Shown: one piece after another, positions 5,479 to 5,525 of the stretch
Layout of the letters: the number at the start of each line of letters is the position of its first letter
Position numbering within the stretch: position 1 is the stretch's first letter
NCBI GenBank assembly: GCA_964626565.1
Contig: CAZVFX010000244.1
Span: 1-5,525 of the forward strand
Source of the DNA: CAZVFX01 sp964626565
GTDB lineage: Bacteria > Myxococcota_A > UBA9042 > CAIXZC01
Direction of reading: 5' to 3'
DNA length: 5,525 bases
The notes under the pieces: generated by a model
Told to the model about the DNA's origin: nothing
Databases searched by the model: none
The model's input: the letters and a program-made list of their open reading frames with translations, nothing else
Made by a program: the position numbers and the translations under genes

Positions 5479-5525
5479 GGGGGGGGGGGGGGGGGGGGGG
5501 GCGGGGCGGGCGGGGGGCGGGGGCG
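5479..5525. other. Poly-G tail, probable sequencing or assembly artefact
   Basis: A run of 23 G (5479-5501) is followed by G blocks broken only by single C bases up to the window end. It is entirely G on one strand with no A or T, which is the usual look of dark-cycle G calls from two-colour sequencing carried to a contig end. Confidence 0.75.

Noticed and set aside
5479..5525. G-quadruplex or telomere-like G tract
   Set aside because: Position at the window end and the pattern of pure G with isolated C point to a sequencing artefact.

Overview
The window is GC-rich and holds three well-supported genes, all predicted to encode exported lipoproteins. Two lie in a tight minus-strand operon and one is transcribed away from it. 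Large secreted lipoproteins with YVTN-type beta-propeller repeats and Cys-flanked 'DNDGDG' repeats are typical of Myxococcota, Bradymonadota and related former Deltaproteobacteria. That placement is an inference from style, since the window contains no marker gene. It looks like the end of a draft or metagenomic contig, because the last ~47 bases collapse into almost pure G.

Layout. Bases 1-362 are non-coding: two hairpin-forming inverted repeats and several short direct repeats lie there, downstream of the operon. Bases 363-2924 (minus) encode an 853-residue lipoprotein in which five calcium-site-like repeats sit between propeller-like regions. Bases 2927-4183 (minus) encode a 418-residue beta-propeller lipoprotein that starts the operon; only 2 bases separate its stop from the next start. 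Bases 4184-4292 are a divergent control region with a clear sigma-70-type promoter reading into the operon (TTGATT, 18 bp, TATAAT). Bases 4293-5324 (plus) encode a 343-residue lipoprotein esterase of the PHB-depolymerase/LpqC-like alpha/beta hydrolase type with a complete candidate Ser-Asp-His triad. Bases 5325-5478 are non-coding with one small hairpin. Bases 5479-5525 are the G-rich tail, probably an artefact.

How they fit together. The two operon proteins look like co-expressed cell-envelope proteins, probably binding or scaffolding proteins, as no catalytic motif is visible in either. The divergent esterase is also predicted to be membrane-anchored outside the cytoplasm and could act on an ester substrate. 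A functional link between the esterase and the operon is only suggested by the shared control region. The most interesting shared trait is that all three proteins carry Asp-rich loops clamped by cysteines. I found no defence system, mobile element, CRISPR array, tRNA or rRNA. This is mostly an ordinary, poorly characterised envelope locus rather than an evident new system.
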